Positions 63,319 to 64,000 of a DNA stretch of 64,000 nucleotides are shown here, in pieces; positions within the stretch are counted from its first letter, which is position 1, and the number at the start of each line of letters is the position of its first letter. Source of the DNA: Xylophilus sp. GW821-FHT01B05. Lineage in GTDB: Bacteria > Pseudomonadota > Gammaproteobacteria > Burkholderiales > Burkholderiaceae_C. Where the stretch lies: the NCBI GenBank assembly GCA_038961845.1, contig CP152408.1, positions 124,001-188,000 of the forward strand, written 5' to 3'. Below the pieces are notes generated by a model, which was not told where the DNA came from, did not search any database, and was given only the letters and a program-made list of their open reading frames with translations. Made by a program: the position numbers and the translations under genes.

Positions 63319-63676
63319 AGGCAAGACTAAGCAGCAGCACAAGTACAAGCTGCGCTTCATGCCAGAGGCGCTGGACGAGTGGCGCAAGCTCGATGGCTCC
63401 GTCCAGGCCAACCTCAAGAAGCTGCTCGCCAAGCGACTCGACAATCCCCATGTGCCCGGCAGGCAACTGCATGGAGCGCTTGCGGGCTGCTACAAGATCA
63501 AGCCGCGGCAGCAAGGCGTGCGCCTGGTCTATTCGGTCGAGGATGACCACCTGCTGGTCACCGTCATAGCCGTCGACAAACGGGAAGACGGCGTGGTCTA
63601 CGAGTCCGCGCTTGCGCGACTTTCTGTTGCCGCAGCGGCGCTGTCGCAGGCGCTGCGGGACAAGCTGAAGAAGTAG
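63305..63676 (+). CDS. RelE/ParE-family toxin
   Basis: 123 residues from a TTG start within the antitoxin gene. RelE-type core: LRFMPEALDEWRKLDGSVQ, LAGCYKIKPRQQGVRLVYSV, VTVIAVDKREDGVVYESALA. Basic residues in the core fit an mRNA-cutting toxin acting at the ribosome. An alternative in-frame start would remove only the variable first residues. Confidence 0.88.
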   Translation: MASSKGKTKQQHKYKLRFMPEALDEWRKLDGSVQANLKKLLAKRLDNPHVPGRQLHGALAGCYKIKPRQQGVRLVYSVEDDHLLVTVIAVDKREDGVVYESALARLSVAAAALSQALRDKLKK

Positions 63677-63700
63677 CTGGCAAGCATGCTCACCTTCACG

Positions 63701-64000
63701 CTACTTGGCCCCGGCGGGCTTGAAGCGCACGGTCACCTGATGGCCGTTGCTGTTGGGGCGCCAGTCGGTGCGCTTGACCTCGATAGCCCAGGTCTTCACC
63801 CGCCATCGACGCGTTCCGCCGTTCGTGACCGCCGTCTCTAGGTCAGCGGGAACGGCATTCTTCCCCAGCAACTTGGCCGCGAGTTCCGATGCGGCGTGTT
63901 GCAGGTGCGGATAGGCCGTCTTCGCCTCGCTCGGCGTATTCACGTTGAGCATCAGCGTGATGTCGTCGAGACGCTCAGGCTTATCGAAATTGCCCAGAGC
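63701..64000 (-). CDS. Hypothetical protein, cut by window edge
   Basis: The open frame runs off the right edge; 99 residues are seen, the C-terminal part of a longer protein. It has NVNTPSEAKTAYPHLQHAAS and a basic end WRPNSNGHQVTVRFKPAGAK. No family recognised. It is convergent with the RelE gene across a 24-bp gap. Its true start lies outside the window. Confidence 0.65.
   Translation of the reverse strand, partial: ALGNFDKPERLDDITLMLNVNTPSEAKTAYPHLQHAASELAAKLLGKNAVPADLETAVTNGGTRRWRVKTWAIEVKRTDWRPNSNGHQVTVRFKPAGAK

Overview
The window is GC-rich (except for a few islands) and its core gene order mnmG-rsmG-lysE-parA-parB, together with Bug/TTT receptors, Liv-type transporters and dispersed repeats of a type I associate with Acidovorax and relatives, points to a betaproteobacterium of the Comamonadaceae. 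The genus is not fixed from sequence alone. No rRNA, tRNA or CRISPR array was found.

Layout. 1-2262: four promoterless gene cassettes, all on the minus strand, separated by attC sites. No integrase lies at the end where attI should be, so this is a cluster of attC sites lacking an integrase (CALIN). 2269-9326: an AraC regulator divergent from a five-gene Liv-type ABC transporter operon and an aromatic aldehyde dehydrogenase. 9645-14449: an antitoxin/PIN toxin pair whose toxin stop codon overlaps the mnmG start, then mnmG, rsmG, a LysE exporter and parA. Three parS-like sites lie inside mnmG and rsmG. 14985-20741: a 1918-residue DUF11-repeat surface protein with an IPTL-CTERM sorting tail, which separates parA from a small hydrolase, a cupin and parB (to 22711).

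22788-31750: an eight-gene minus-strand operon that looks like a bacterial polyprenyl-phosphate pentose (DPA-like) pathway: UbiA fused to a HAD phosphatase, DprE1-like oxidase, DprE2-like reductase, a multi-TM candidate glycosyltransferase, an epimerase, a FAD oxidoreductase, GtrA and an LPG-synthase-TM protein. This is the most interesting system here. 31846-33758 holds a membrane methyltransferase and a CsgG-like lipoprotein.

33824-39819: a less GC-rich LysR/amidohydrolase/Bug locus and a second group (isochorismatase-like hydrolase, secreted alpha/beta hydrolase, periplasmic binding protein). 39887-40690: a DUF1778/GNAT toxin-antitoxin pair. 40791-42991: a mobile block bounded by IS630-type inverted repeats and TA duplications. 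It contains an internally deleted transposase, a complete MDR oxidoreductase as cargo, and a truncated tyrosine recombinase.

43044-52469: a RutR-type TetR gene divergent from a long operon (2OG/Fe dioxygenase, VOC protein, flavin monooxygenase, ureidoglycolate lyase, BMP-family nucleoside/nucleobase ABC transporter), with a RutR-like operator between them. 52470-64000: LysR/aldo-keto reductase pair, a tripartite RND efflux operon, nitroreductase divergent from a TetR regulator, a broken GNAT gene, a YefM/RelE-like toxin-antitoxin pair, and a gene cut by the window edge.
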